From the NCBI GenBank assembly GCA_030323885.1, contig CM059189.1, positions 51,743,661 through 51,807,660 of the forward strand: a DNA stretch of 64,000 bases, given 5' to 3'. Under the pieces are notes generated by a model that did not search any database, was not told the DNA's origin, and was given only the letters and a program-made list of their open reading frames with translations. Position 1 is the stretch's first letter, and every line of letters starts with the position of its first letter. This document shows, piece after piece, positions 55,291 to 63,272 of this stretch. Both the position numbers and the translations under genes were made by a program. This stretch comes from Branchipolynoe longqiensis (lineage: Eukaryota; Annelida; Polychaeta; Phyllodocida; Polynoidae).

Positions 55291-55367
55291 TAAGTCAACG
55301 CTATTTTTCCTGCGGCAGGCTGGGGTAGGTTGCCACAACCTGCCGCAGCCTGCCCATGGGCACTCAC

Positions 55368-55440
55368 CGTCGAGTACTTGATGAGGGCGCCTCCATGTCG
55401 CCGTTGGAACAGCCGCCGGACTCCCCGCTTAAACGTCCTT
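55368..55440 (-). CDS. IGF2R: CI-MPR-like exon: basic cytosolic juxtamembrane segment
   Basis: The 73-nt exon has one leading base that completes AG|A (Arg) from the previous exon, then 24 codons ending at a codon boundary. The acceptor is a strong TGTTGTCCTCCTTGCAG and the donor is ACG|GTGAGT. It encodes RTFKRGVRRLFQRRHGGALI then KYST. The cluster of basic residues suits the inner face of the membrane. The final YST joins Leu at the start of the next exon to make YSTL, a YxxPhi internalisation signal of the type bound by AP adaptors. The other two frames of the exon carry stops or break the phase. Confidence 0.87.
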
Positions 55441-55496
55441 CTGCAAGGAGGACAACAGATTTTGTTGTTTTTGTTGTAAATATAGTTTATTCATTG

Positions 55497-56035
55497 AATC
55501 AGGGATGAAAGTGGTCTTCAGCAAAAAATGCGGTTTTCAAACCCAAGATTAAAACACTGAAGGCTAATTTCCGTGATTTTTCTTTTTTTTTTGGTAAATA
55601 TGTTTATTCTGCTGAATAAGTCTTTTGTCAGTGCCGAAGCACTGGTCTTCCAGCCATTTTTCAATTCAGTGTTATTTACACAAAAGGTATATAGAATAAG
55701 GTGTACAATACCTGTTGAATAGACAATTTGCACCATGTAACACAATGAAATTCTGAAACCCAAAAGTTCCATAACAATATGGTACAGTAGTGTCATATAA
55801 CTAGATCAATATTAGTCAATGTGAGTATTTACACAGTATTTAGAATGTAAGCAGAAGTTATCTTCTGTATTCAGTTGGTAAACTTGTAGTAAGTTTTAAT
55901 GTTCAGTTGCAGTTAGGCAAGCGGTATATAAATCTTGGTTTGTTAGGAAAATTCTAGTGTAACTCTAATGTAGTGAGTTATGTGAGTTTATGAATTATGT
56001 TGTAAGCGTGAAGCAGTGGGACCAATCCCAGTGCA
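55497..56035. repeat. Repeat-Q fragment and unassigned intron
   Basis: CAGGGATGAAAGTGGTCTTC at 55500 begins a repeat-Q fragment. The rest is AT-rich intron sequence without features. Confidence 0.5.
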
Positions 56036-56039
56036 TTTA

Positions 56040-56304
56040 GGTCTTAAATTTTACATTTTTACCTGGACCGTCTCTGTCATCGTATATGGTTGAGTGGAGA
56101 TAACAGAGGAACAGCAACAAATTATAAAAGTGGGGGCTGGGGGGGGGGGGGGGGAGAGAAACCGAGGCTGAGGGTTTGGTGGTCTGCCACTTACGGTATG
56201 GTGACGCCATGGAAAATACTTTACTGCAACTGCATAAGGGCCTGCCCAATCCGATGTACTCTTAGTGAGTTTTTAATGATAATGCAGTGATAATGCAGAT
56301 TCCC

Positions 56305-56335
<31 letters not shown>

Positions 56336-56590
56336 ATAGGATTAGCACAGTCAGGGAATCGTAGAAAAAATACCGGAAGTCAGGTTTAAACTGCCATTGC
56401 TGTGCCTGTATTATCGACCATATTAACTATTTCTTGTTTGAGTTTCTTATTCTAGCAACATCTAAAGTCATATAAGAACAGCATTTGAACTCACCAATTG
56501 TTGCCATATACCACCGATTCCTTGGGATTTTGTTTAACGTTATTGGGTGAATATAAAAAAATTGTGGAAGTCTACAAAATGGCAGAGATC
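56040..56590. repeat. Dispersed repeat (as 26970) and repeat Q with a long poly(C)
   Basis: 56041-56180 matches 26970-27110, with G13-16 at 56137. 56305-56336 is C-only (about 29). CCATAGGATTAGCACAGTCA, TCTAGCAACATCTAAAGTCA and TTGTTGCCATATACC follow, as in the 35594 copy. Confidence 0.7.
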
Positions 56591-56664
56591 TTTTATCTCT
56601 GTTGAATAAAGTCTTTTGTCATACAAACATGCTTTCAATGGCCTATATAACTTTAAAGTGGCGT

Positions 56665-56990
56665 TCTCTGTGGTGGAGTGGTTAGTGTCTAACATTTTTC
56701 TAGGTCAGACTCCTAATCTGAGGGTCGGCGGTTCGATTCCCCATGCCCCCAGCTCTGCCAATTTGGATTTCCACCGCTGTGTATAACTTACAGCGTCATC
56801 AAAGGCCGGTTGCTCTCATACCATGTCTATGTGGTATGCGAGGTTAAAATCCCTTGGGTCGGTAAAAGTGTAGGCTCGGGCTTTCTATCGACCAGCAGTG
56901 GAATGAGGAAGACCAGTCTGACTGAAATTTCCCCTGCTTAAACAACTAATGGACCAAAAAAAAAAAGAAAAAAAAAGAACCCCATCTTCC
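56665..56990 (+). repeat. SINE-C copy
   Basis: GTTCTCTGTGGTGGAGTGGT, GGCGGTTCGATTCCCCATGC, TTTCCACCGCTGTGTATAAC, AAAAGTGTAGGCTCGGGCTT, and an A-rich tail (56957-56980). The 3' end lies about 40 bp from the transmembrane exon's donor site. Confidence 0.82.
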
Positions 56991-57020
56991 GAGATGTGCG
57001 ACGGGGTTCAGCCCACTCAC

Positions 57021-57167
57021 CTGGTCTCCACCTTGGCGAATATGACGAGGAGTCCGACGACGATTATGAGGGCTATGCTTCCCCCTACGATGGCCCCCGC
57101 TGTGCTCTGCGCCATCACCGGGGAGAGGTTCCCACCGCCGGGACCCGCCCGGGACGCCCTCCCTCCA
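57021..57167 (-). CDS. IGF2R: CI-MPR-like exon: lumenal stalk and transmembrane segment
   Basis: The 147-nt exon has one leading base (completing Ile with the previous exon), 48 codons and two trailing bases. The acceptor is GGACAG and the donor is CAG|GTGAGT. It encodes a Gly/Ser/Arg-rich stalk, then STAGAIVGGSIALIIVVGLL and VIFA (a single hydrophobic helix of about 22 residues), then the positive stop-transfer KVETR. The helix followed by basic residues sets type I topology, with the MRH repeats in the lumen. The exon is GC-rich compared with the AT-rich repeats around it, as expected of constrained coding sequence. Confidence 0.87.
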
Positions 57168-57239
57168 CTGTCCAACAAATTCATCAAAATGGATGCTTGG
57201 TTAGTTGGTTGGTTGCAAGGTCCGTACACATGAGAAGAT

Positions 57240-57530
57240 ATGGAATTCAAGGCTGTTTCAAGGCTTTTCAAGGCTGTTTTTTATAGGGATTCAGGCGAGT
57301 ATTGGCGTTTTATTGTTGATAGGTATATCGGATTATCCTATGCCGAATTCATTTGGATTTAGTCCGAAATCGCCATTCAGAATTTTGGACTAATTTAGAT
57401 CAGTGGGGCCAGTTTAATGGAATTCAAGGCTTTTCAAGACTAATTACCCAAAATAGGTTAAAATCAAGGCTTTTCAAGACCAATTACCCAAAATAGGTTA
57501 AATTCAGGGCTTTGAAAGTTCCAAGTGGAA
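57240..57530. repeat. AAGGCTTTTCAAGAC short repeats
   Basis: GGAATTCAAGGCTTTTCAAG recurs at 57241, 57419 and 57463, with CCCAAAATAGGTTAAA twice. Intronic. Confidence 0.7.
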
Positions 57531-57559
57531 TTCCACAAGAAGTCTCGCATAAGTCACGT

Positions 57560-57610
57560 TGTTTGCTGTTGTTTTACGTCCTAGCAACATCTAAGGTCAT
57601 ATCAGGACGG
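57560..57610 (-). repeat. SINE-A 3' fragment
   Basis: TTTGCTGTTGTTTTACGTCC TAGCAACATCTAAGG and ATATCAGGACGG only. Confidence 0.75.
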
Positions 57611-57729
57611 CAGAAGTTATGTTTAACATCTGTCGGCCGGCTGTCTTCTTAGATAACAGTCTCAAACATGGCATAATTAGGCACCGTCGGACCCCCCCCG
57701 GGGCCTTAACCTGGGCTGCGTTCAAGTCT

Positions 57730-58010
57730 ACATGCGAGTCTGAACAACATTTAGCTGTCCGGTGCCTTGAAAATGGCGGCCTCCATGGCATGCAGCCATT
57801 TGCAATTGAAAGAACAGTTCTGATTGGCTGACACAGACGGCCATTTTGGAGACGGTTTTGCCTATTACTTGAAAAATGAAAAGCGTGATATCTCGGGAGC
57901 CGACTCCGAGGTGCACCTAGAATTCAAATTGGTCAAAAAGACTTCACGGAGCCATCTCGGAATTGGCTCTGAGGTGTACCCTGTACATGGCACAGTGAAC
58001 AGGGGGAAAT
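57730..58010. repeat. Repeat with ATTTGCAATTGAAAGAACAG, also at 59240-59400
   Basis: AGTTCTGATTGGCTGA and AATGGCGGCC/GGCCATTT words recur at 59260-59370 in a related arrangement, and weakly at 11412-11470. Family unknown. Confidence 0.5.
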
Positions 58011-58162
58011 GATAGATTGTCTTATTTGAGAGTTAAAACTATATCATTTCAAATTTTGTTATAGATGTAGGGTCGGCTATATATATGTAGTAGTCTGCAC
58101 TGACCTCTCAGGCAAGTAACCACATAGACAGGTAGGCGTGGGTAGTATGGTGATATAAGGGA

Positions 58163-58234
58163 GCCTAGGTGGTGTAATGGTTAGCACACTGGCCTGGAGT
58201 GCAAAGAGATGTGGGTTCGAGTCCCGCTCTAGGC
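58163..58234 (+). tRNA. tRNA-like cloverleaf, probably a pseudogene or SINE head
   Basis: 72 nt that fold as a tRNA. The acceptor GCCTAGG pairs with TCTAGGC (one G-T). The D arm is GTGT/GCAC with loop AATGGTTA. The T arm is GTGGG/CCCGC with loop TTCGAGT. The anticodon stem (CTGGC/GCAAA) pairs at only three of five positions and the loop CTGGAGT would read GGA (Ser). The long variable arm of serine tRNAs is absent. A and B boxes are intact. I do not think it is a functional tRNA. Confidence 0.4.
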
Positions 58235-58524
58235 GCAATATTTCCCATTTTCATCACTCCCATGACATTATATATATTTTTTTCTTCTCAGTAATTTAAC
58301 AAGCTAAAATCAGAAACATGAATAACTCGAGGGTGGGTGGTAAATACATTTGTCCTCTCGTATTATCCAATTGGATTAGCAAAAAATAATGTTTGTCTGT
58401 CTGTCTCTCCGTCTGCTCTCTCGGTCGCCTTGTTTCTCTGTCTCTATCTGCCTCTATCTGTCTGTCTGTTCACCTGTCCATCTATCTATCTACACACATT
58501 CAAATCCTCACTAAAACAGCAATA

Positions 58525-58798
58525 CCCCAGTCACATTACTGCTTGCGACCACTTTGCGACCACAAAAAAGAGGTGGCCACAAAATGGTCGCAAAGTTGTT
58601 CTCAGTGGTCATTGACTTTGCAACCATTTCAGTCACAAGGAGGTTGCAGCTATTGCACTACAAACGTCCTTGCTACCAAAATCATCACCCAGAGGTCAGA
58701 GAGCATTGCTTTGGTTGCAAGGTCATGAGTTCTTTGCTCCAAAGTGGTTGCAAAAGGGCTGCACACAAAGTAGTCACAAGCAGTAGTGTGACTGAGGC
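58525..58798 (+). mobile_element. MITE-P copy
   Basis: CCCCAGTCACATTACTGCTT and AGCAGTAGTGTGACTGAGG. It lies about 98 bp from the MRH exon donor in the receptor intron. Confidence 0.8.
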
Positions 58799-58895
58799 TT
58801 ATCTAAGCACCATGAAGCTTGGCAACGAAACGCGCTCAATTTAACTGAACAATAACATACAAAGATGCCAAAAGGCGAAAAGCTGTGCTACTTAC

Positions 58896-58981
58896 ATCAT
58901 TGGCTGAACGCAGATGAGAGACGTGTACCAGTCAAACAGGTAGACGCAGCTGCGTGACCTGCCTATGAACAGGGGCCCCGT
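58896..58981 (-). CDS. IGF2R: CI-MPR-like exon: end of the last MRH repeat (FDWYTSLIC)
   Basis: The 86-nt exon starts at a codon boundary and ends with two bases of a split codon. The acceptor is a good pyrimidine-AG (CTGTCTTTCAG, reading back into the intron) and the donor is a consensus GTAAGT. It encodes TGPLFIGRSRSCVYLFDWYT then SLICVQPM. The pattern cysteine, x-Y-x-F-x-W-x-T, cysteine is the hallmark of the C-terminal strands of an MRH domain, where these two cysteines form conserved disulfides. It lies in the lumenal part of the receptor just before the membrane span. It is too short to appear as an ORF starting with ATG, so it is easily missed. Confidence 0.9.
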
Positions 58982-59751
58982 CTGAAAGACATGCGCACAG
59001 TGGACGAAAGTTTGGAAACGCTACGCATAACACCGGAAGTATCCGGATCTATTATAACTTTACTAATGCCTATAGAGCTAGCAATGGATGTATTCGACTG
59101 GGCCTTTCTATACGCATATCAAAATATAGTTCTTTACAAATTCCTATTCGACTGGGACAGGAAGAGGGTTTCTATACCTATGAATCGAATGTGTTTTGTG
59201 GCTCCATCCATAAGGTCACATGGTGTATTTCAAGATGGCTGACATGGAAAGGTTGTAAATGAACAGCTCTGATTGGTTCTTTTCGATTGCAAATGGCCAC
59301 CCCCATACAGGGCAGTCATTTGCAATGGAAGATAACAGCTCTGATTGGCTGAAACCACTGAAGCCATTTGACTGGTCCTCTTTGCATTTGAAAACCAAGT
59401 TCACTGCGCAGGTGGGCGGACCCTAAATCTTGCGGATGGAAAGGTCCCAGTCGAATGTCTCCAATTTAACGGACTATACAAGGACCAGAATGTGTACGTG
59501 TAATCACTGCACTGTGCAACTTTAAGAAAAGCAACAGCTCTTGATCAATTTTAATGTGTCCTCAAGATTTGCCTGTTTAATGTAGTTTTTATTTGGTAAG
59601 CGAAAGTTCTTTATCCTCCATTCATTGTGAGCAAGTTATAAATATGTTATATTTATTGCTTTACTGTATAGCACCTTAGAATGGCACTCTGTTATATTTA
59701 CATTGTTCATTTGTTTGTTGAAGTTTTATGTCCGTGACAACATATAAGGTC

Positions 59752-60092
59752 AATTTGTTGGTTGTTTTAGTTTTACATCCTAGCAACATCTAAGGTCATA
59801 TCAGGATGGGTACTGACTTATGGCAGTGTGCACTCATGGTGACTTTATAATGCTGCCCCACTGGAAAATCAGGCCGCCAGGACCATGACCCGATATCCCA
59901 CTCAGTCACATTATCCTGACACTGAGCTAACCAGTCCTTGCCCTATCCTATTAATGCTGAGCGTTAGGCTAGGCTAGGTAGCGACAATTATCAATTTTGT
60001 AAGTCACTGGTTTCACTCAATCGGGAATCAAACTCTCGATCTCCCACTCGGGAAGCCTGCGCTCCACCTCTTCGGCCACCGTGTCCGGTGTT
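59752..60092 (-). repeat. SINE-A copy, full length
   Basis: TTTGTTGGTTGTTTTAGTTT to a full head (TCGGGAATCAAACTCTCGAT, CGCTCCACCTCTTCGGCCAC, CGTGTCCGG). It sits 46 bp from the donor of the 60138 exon. Confidence 0.87.
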
Positions 60093-60137
60093 AAATTTAC
60101 ATTATGATCAATTACACGTTCATGAACACACAACTAC

Positions 60138-60247
60138 CTCATTTAGCTGTGACGTCATGCAGTGGAAGACAATGACGGTGCTGGCCTTGTGGCTGCTGTC
60201 TGACTGGCACGACGTACTTGACGTGAACTCCGCTTCTACAACGTCAT
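60138..60247 (-). CDS. IGF2R: CI-MPR-like exon: MRH repeat, strand containing the TVIVFHC motif
   Basis: The 110-nt exon has two leading bases, then 36 open codons, and ends in phase 0. It encodes SCQSDSSHKASTVIVFHC, the MRH pattern of a cysteine, a short polar stretch, a hydrophobic T-V-I-x-F strand and a second cysteine. The donor is GAG|GTAGTT, acceptable but not ideal. The acceptor follows TGTTAACAG. A second AG 12 nt further in (after GTTGTAG, exon then 60138-60235) keeps the same phase and would drop four residues. The acceptor lacks a clear pyrimidine tract because a LINE 3' tail of AATC repeats lies directly upstream. The next exon continues the same MRH repeat in frame. Confidence 0.75.
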
Positions 60248-60260
60248 CTGTTAACAGTGA

Positions 60261-60330
60261 TTGATTGATTGGTTGTTGTTTTACGCCATGTCGGCAACAA
60301 AGGCCATATTCACGGAGAGAAGTGTTTAAC
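60261..60330 (-). mobile_element. I-type LINE 3' tail next to the MRH exon acceptor
   Basis: On the minus strand: CTCCGTGAATATGGCCTTTG, TTGCCGACATGGCGTAAAAC, then AATCAATCAATCA. The same 3' end closes the LINE at 31430-31505. Confidence 0.8.
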
Positions 60331-60675
60331 TTGTATTCTGTCCATTTTCGTTTAACCATCTCTTTTACGTGAAATATAAAATGTAGTTTTATACAGAGAG
60401 TAAAAGCTGTTCCTAGTGAACGCAGCGTCAACAACTGGCGCCATCAGGTATCATCACTGTGGTTACTTTCACACCCCTTTTACAGCTTCTATCGCTATCC
60501 TAGACATCTAAGAGGATGACGCGTCTACTTACAGATGGCCAGGGTTAGTGTTGTAAAACCTTTCATCAAATTGAATTTTTATCTAGAAATATTTAGCCTG
60601 CTTAATGGAATTATTTTCTCAAAATGGAGCTAATTACTCAATTAATTTCACTGAAATTTAATCCGACTGAATCAA

Positions 60676-60925
60676 TCAGGGATGAAAGTGGTCTTGGACA
60701 AAAAACGTGGAAAATAGACAGAGAACCAATGGCGAATTTCCCCGAAAACGCGGATTTTTGCCCATAGGATTAGCACTGTCAAGAAATCGCAGAAAAATGC
60801 CGGATTGATTAATTGATTGGTAGTTGCTTTACACCGTGTCGGCAGCATAGGCCATATTCATGTTTGTTTTTTGTTCAAACCATCGCTTTTACATGTAAAA
60901 GCAGACAATCAATTGTACATGTTGC
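60676..60925 (-). repeat. Repeat Q and a second LINE 3' tail
   Basis: CAGGGATGAAAGTGGTCTTG and CCATAGGATTAGCACTGTCA without C expansion. Then 60812-60925, minus strand: TTTTACATGTAAAAGCGATG, GAATATGGCCTATGCTGCCG, AATCAATTAATC. Confidence 0.75.
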
Positions 60926-61134
60926 GAGAACATGGGTAATTGAATGCGTATGACCGACGTCTCATTTCGAATGGATACAAAGCATCTCTATTCTATTTAT
61001 AGATTAACCCCCGCCGCCGGGGCTCACCACCACCTAGTGTAAGAATTTGACGTTAACGAACTAGCCGCCTTTGATTCACTTTCGTCTTAGCTGCGGTTCG
61101 ATCAACATATACTACTAAGCCTTGGGTTTTTGAG

Positions 61135-61500
61135 TTGAGGACAGCGTTAAAATGCCGTCAACCAAATCAAGGCATCACAAACGGGACCAGGTCTCTACAA
61201 CCCCTCAGTCTACTTCACCGGTTAGTTGTCGATACTTCTACCACTGCACCAGTCGTATCTCGTTCAAGCCGTACCGTGGAACGGCGTGAGGGAAGGGATG
61301 ATAGCACGGGGTCTGTCCCCGAGACACTGGCAAGAAAAACGAAGGACACACAGGCATCGCTGGCGATTGCACTCGCAGGGATCCAGAAACAAATATCTGA
61401 CTTGTCCGAGGGATTCGACGCGCGAATCAATGAAATAACAAAAAGGGTTGACAGGCGTCAGGGATCCAGATCCCCCAGTCTGACACGCAGCCACAGACAC
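61135..61500 (+). pseudogene. Ngaro-like Gag, N-terminal part
   Basis: Open in this frame through LARKTKDTQASLAIALAGIQ and KQISDLSEGFDARINEITKR, a likely coiled coil. After about 61500 sense continues in the frame of 61509, so an indel is likely. An alternative ATG at 61152 is in another frame and stops after 45 codons. Confidence 0.55.
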
Positions 61501-61508
61501 GTCACGTC

Positions 61509-62135
61509 ATGTCACACGAAGCCGTATCAACTCAAGGCACCCCAGACGGTGCAGGCGGTCACCGACCATGGGAATACACACGTACGGCTTCAACATCTCC
61601 GCGCCAGACAAGGAGATATCATGACGACCAGGACTATGATGATAAATGCAGGAGATCGGGTAGCGAGGCATCATACCGCAGACCCGATCATCATCATCAT
61701 GATTATGAGCACAATGACAGGCGCTATCAGCTTAACCCAGGCCCATCATTTAGCATGGACGGAACCGATGACGCCCGCAATGAAGCTGTCAATGAGCTTC
61801 TCGTCGCCGCCGGTTCAGCACTGGGAAAACGCAAAGGTACAAATATTTTAGTGCCTCACAGGTACATTATACGCGGAAATCGAAATGAGAGGATCGGGTT
61901 GGAGGAGGCATCATGGCACAAATATTTTGCGGCTATGTACCGTATGTCTAAGGACAAGAAGCTTCCACTCGGATGGGCGGAACATGTTAGCGAGCATATG
62001 TATCAGCTCTCTGTGGTGGCCGCTAACTGGGACTGGCATACATGCCGTCAATGGTCAGAGACGGTATTCACAATGATCGCAGACGGTCGCCTGTGGTTGG
62101 AAAGACGCATACGCCATCAAGGATGTGCAGTGTGA
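61509..62135 (+). pseudogene. Ngaro-like Gag, middle part
   Basis: Encodes a polar leader, then ILVPHRYIIRGNRNERIGLE, ASWHKYFAAMYRMSKDKKLP and HTCRQWSETVFTMIADGRLW. This region, with its conserved aromatic residues, resembles capsid parts of Ngaro-type Gag. Near 62085 sense moves to the next fragment's frame (CGWKDAYAIKDVQCDVCAIG). Confidence 0.6.
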
Positions 62136-62493
62136 TGTCTGTGCGATTGGCACCAGGGTCGAGAAGTCAAAACAAGGAACCCGTACCACCAGACGCAATG
62201 ACGGGGTGCCGACGGCAGCGGCCGTGGGCTCAGACGGGAAACCTAGCACGGACCACACACGGCCGACATATGTCAAAGACGTGGACGGGAAACCTTGTAG
62301 CCAGTGGAACTGGGGCGAGGATTGCGGCTTTTCAACCTCACATGGCCTGCAGCCAGACAGGAAAGCTCATTTGTGTGCCTGGTGCGCAAATAAATATAAG
62401 CGTGTCAACGCCCACCAGGAGAAGGTATGTTTCAACAAGAAAAGATTCTTTGATAAAGTGAATGGCCCAGCAAAGGACAAAAAGGATTTTTAG
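62085..62493 (+). pseudogene. Ngaro-like Gag, Cys/His finger part
   Basis: CSQWNWGEDCGFSTSHGLQP then HLCAWCANKYKRVNAHQEKV C. The pattern C-x7-C, later H-x2-C-x2-C, is the finger seen at the Gag C-terminus of many Ngaro elements. It closes at TAG 62491-62493. Confidence 0.68.
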
Positions 62494-62494
62494 A

Positions 62495-63272
62495 CACCGG
62501 TTGGGCTGATTCCGCGCAGTTCAACTTACAAACATCGGATAGCATCGCGGACAGTGGGATAGCAGAACCAGTGAGTAATGTACGGAATGGGCCTAATGGC
62601 GAAACAACCGCACGCCAAGTAAGGAAGCGTAAACGTGACGTTGATTTCACACAAACGAGGAAGCGATATGTATTTGCACCGACAGATGAGGGGCAGGGGT
62701 CAAGCAGCCCATTAATCACACTCAACCGCTGTCAGGCAGCTGGGACCGAGACAGAAACCACAGTTGAGGATACTAATGACGTCAGCGAACGTGCACCGCA
62801 GCATGGCAGAGGCGACGTAAAAATTGATGGGGCCGCGGCAAGTGACCCAGATAACGAAGCTTTGAGACATTGTATCGATTCCAACCATAACGGTAACTCG
62901 GGCACTGGCTGTCGCCGCCCAACCGGCTGGCTGAGTGAGGGCAGGGGTCATGCACTGTCTGCACCTACATCGCCGCACACTACAGATACTGGTATAGGAA
63001 GCAAACAACCAATTAAACTTCACAGAGACGCAGGAATAATAGCCGAGGATAACAGCAATTACAAACACGACGCTTACGACAAAGTGAAACAATTATTTCA
63101 CGGGAGCCCACCACGCTATGATGATAGACCACCGGACAGACTGCTGGTTGAGGACCATGTCGACACTGATGGTATCGACCAAATACTCGACATGGTGTCG
63201 GTCGATCAAACTACACACTACGACCCGCCTCATACGCCTGCTACATATAGGCACACCCTTAACAACATATGA
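62495..63272 (+). CDS. Ngaro-like ORF2 N-terminal region
   Basis: The same frame as the reverse transcriptase downstream, open from just after the Gag stop (DTGWADSAQFNLQTSDSIAD) to TGA at 63270. Low-complexity polar sequence with a basic patch RKRKRDVDF and no known domain. The single TGA separates it from the RT domain. Readthrough or a nonsense mutation are both possible. Confidence 0.55.

Larger units (their letters stand above)
42203..55367 (-). other. 13.2-kb last intron of the CI-MPR-like gene
   Basis: It runs between the donor at 55361-55367 and the acceptor ending at 42203. From 3' to 5' along the gene it contains a partial SINE-A, the DIRS-related foldback, a full DIRS element, TA microsatellites, a MITE-N, repeat-O copies, the duplicated SINE-bounded block at 49.2-53.2 kb, MITE-L and a truncated SINE-B. 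I saw no further exon of the gene in it. Confidence 0.75.
42074..60247 (-). other. IGF2R: 3' part of a CI-MPR/IGF2R-like receptor gene (five exons, four introns)
   Basis: Five exons on the minus strand read in order 60247-60138, 58981-58896, 57167-57021, 55440-55368, 42202-42074. Every junction keeps one reading frame: phases are 0, then 2+1, then 2+1, then 0. The joined product runs from the end of an MRH (mannose-6-phosphate receptor homology) repeat through one membrane span into a cytosolic tail of about 70 residues ending in an acidic dileucine-like signal. This is the architecture of the cation-independent mannose-6-phosphate receptor, which carries lysosomal hydrolases from the trans-Golgi network to endosomes. 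Introns are 1156, 1728, 1580 and 13165 bp. The upstream exons for the other MRH repeats must lie beyond the window, past the Ngaro-like element at 61-64 kb. Sortilin has a similar acidic tail end but no MRH fold, so I prefer CI-MPR. Confidence 0.85.

Noticed and set aside
57017..57271. 84-residue ORF taken as a complete small membrane protein
   Set aside because: Its membrane segment is real, but the ORF start lies in intron. Splice sites at 57167/57168 and 57020/57021 show it is an internal exon of the receptor gene.
60490..60560. Possible upstream receptor exon ending GGCCATCT before GTAAGT
   Set aside because: The frame that fits the next exon meets a stop within about 50 bp and no acceptor with a pyrimidine tract is present.
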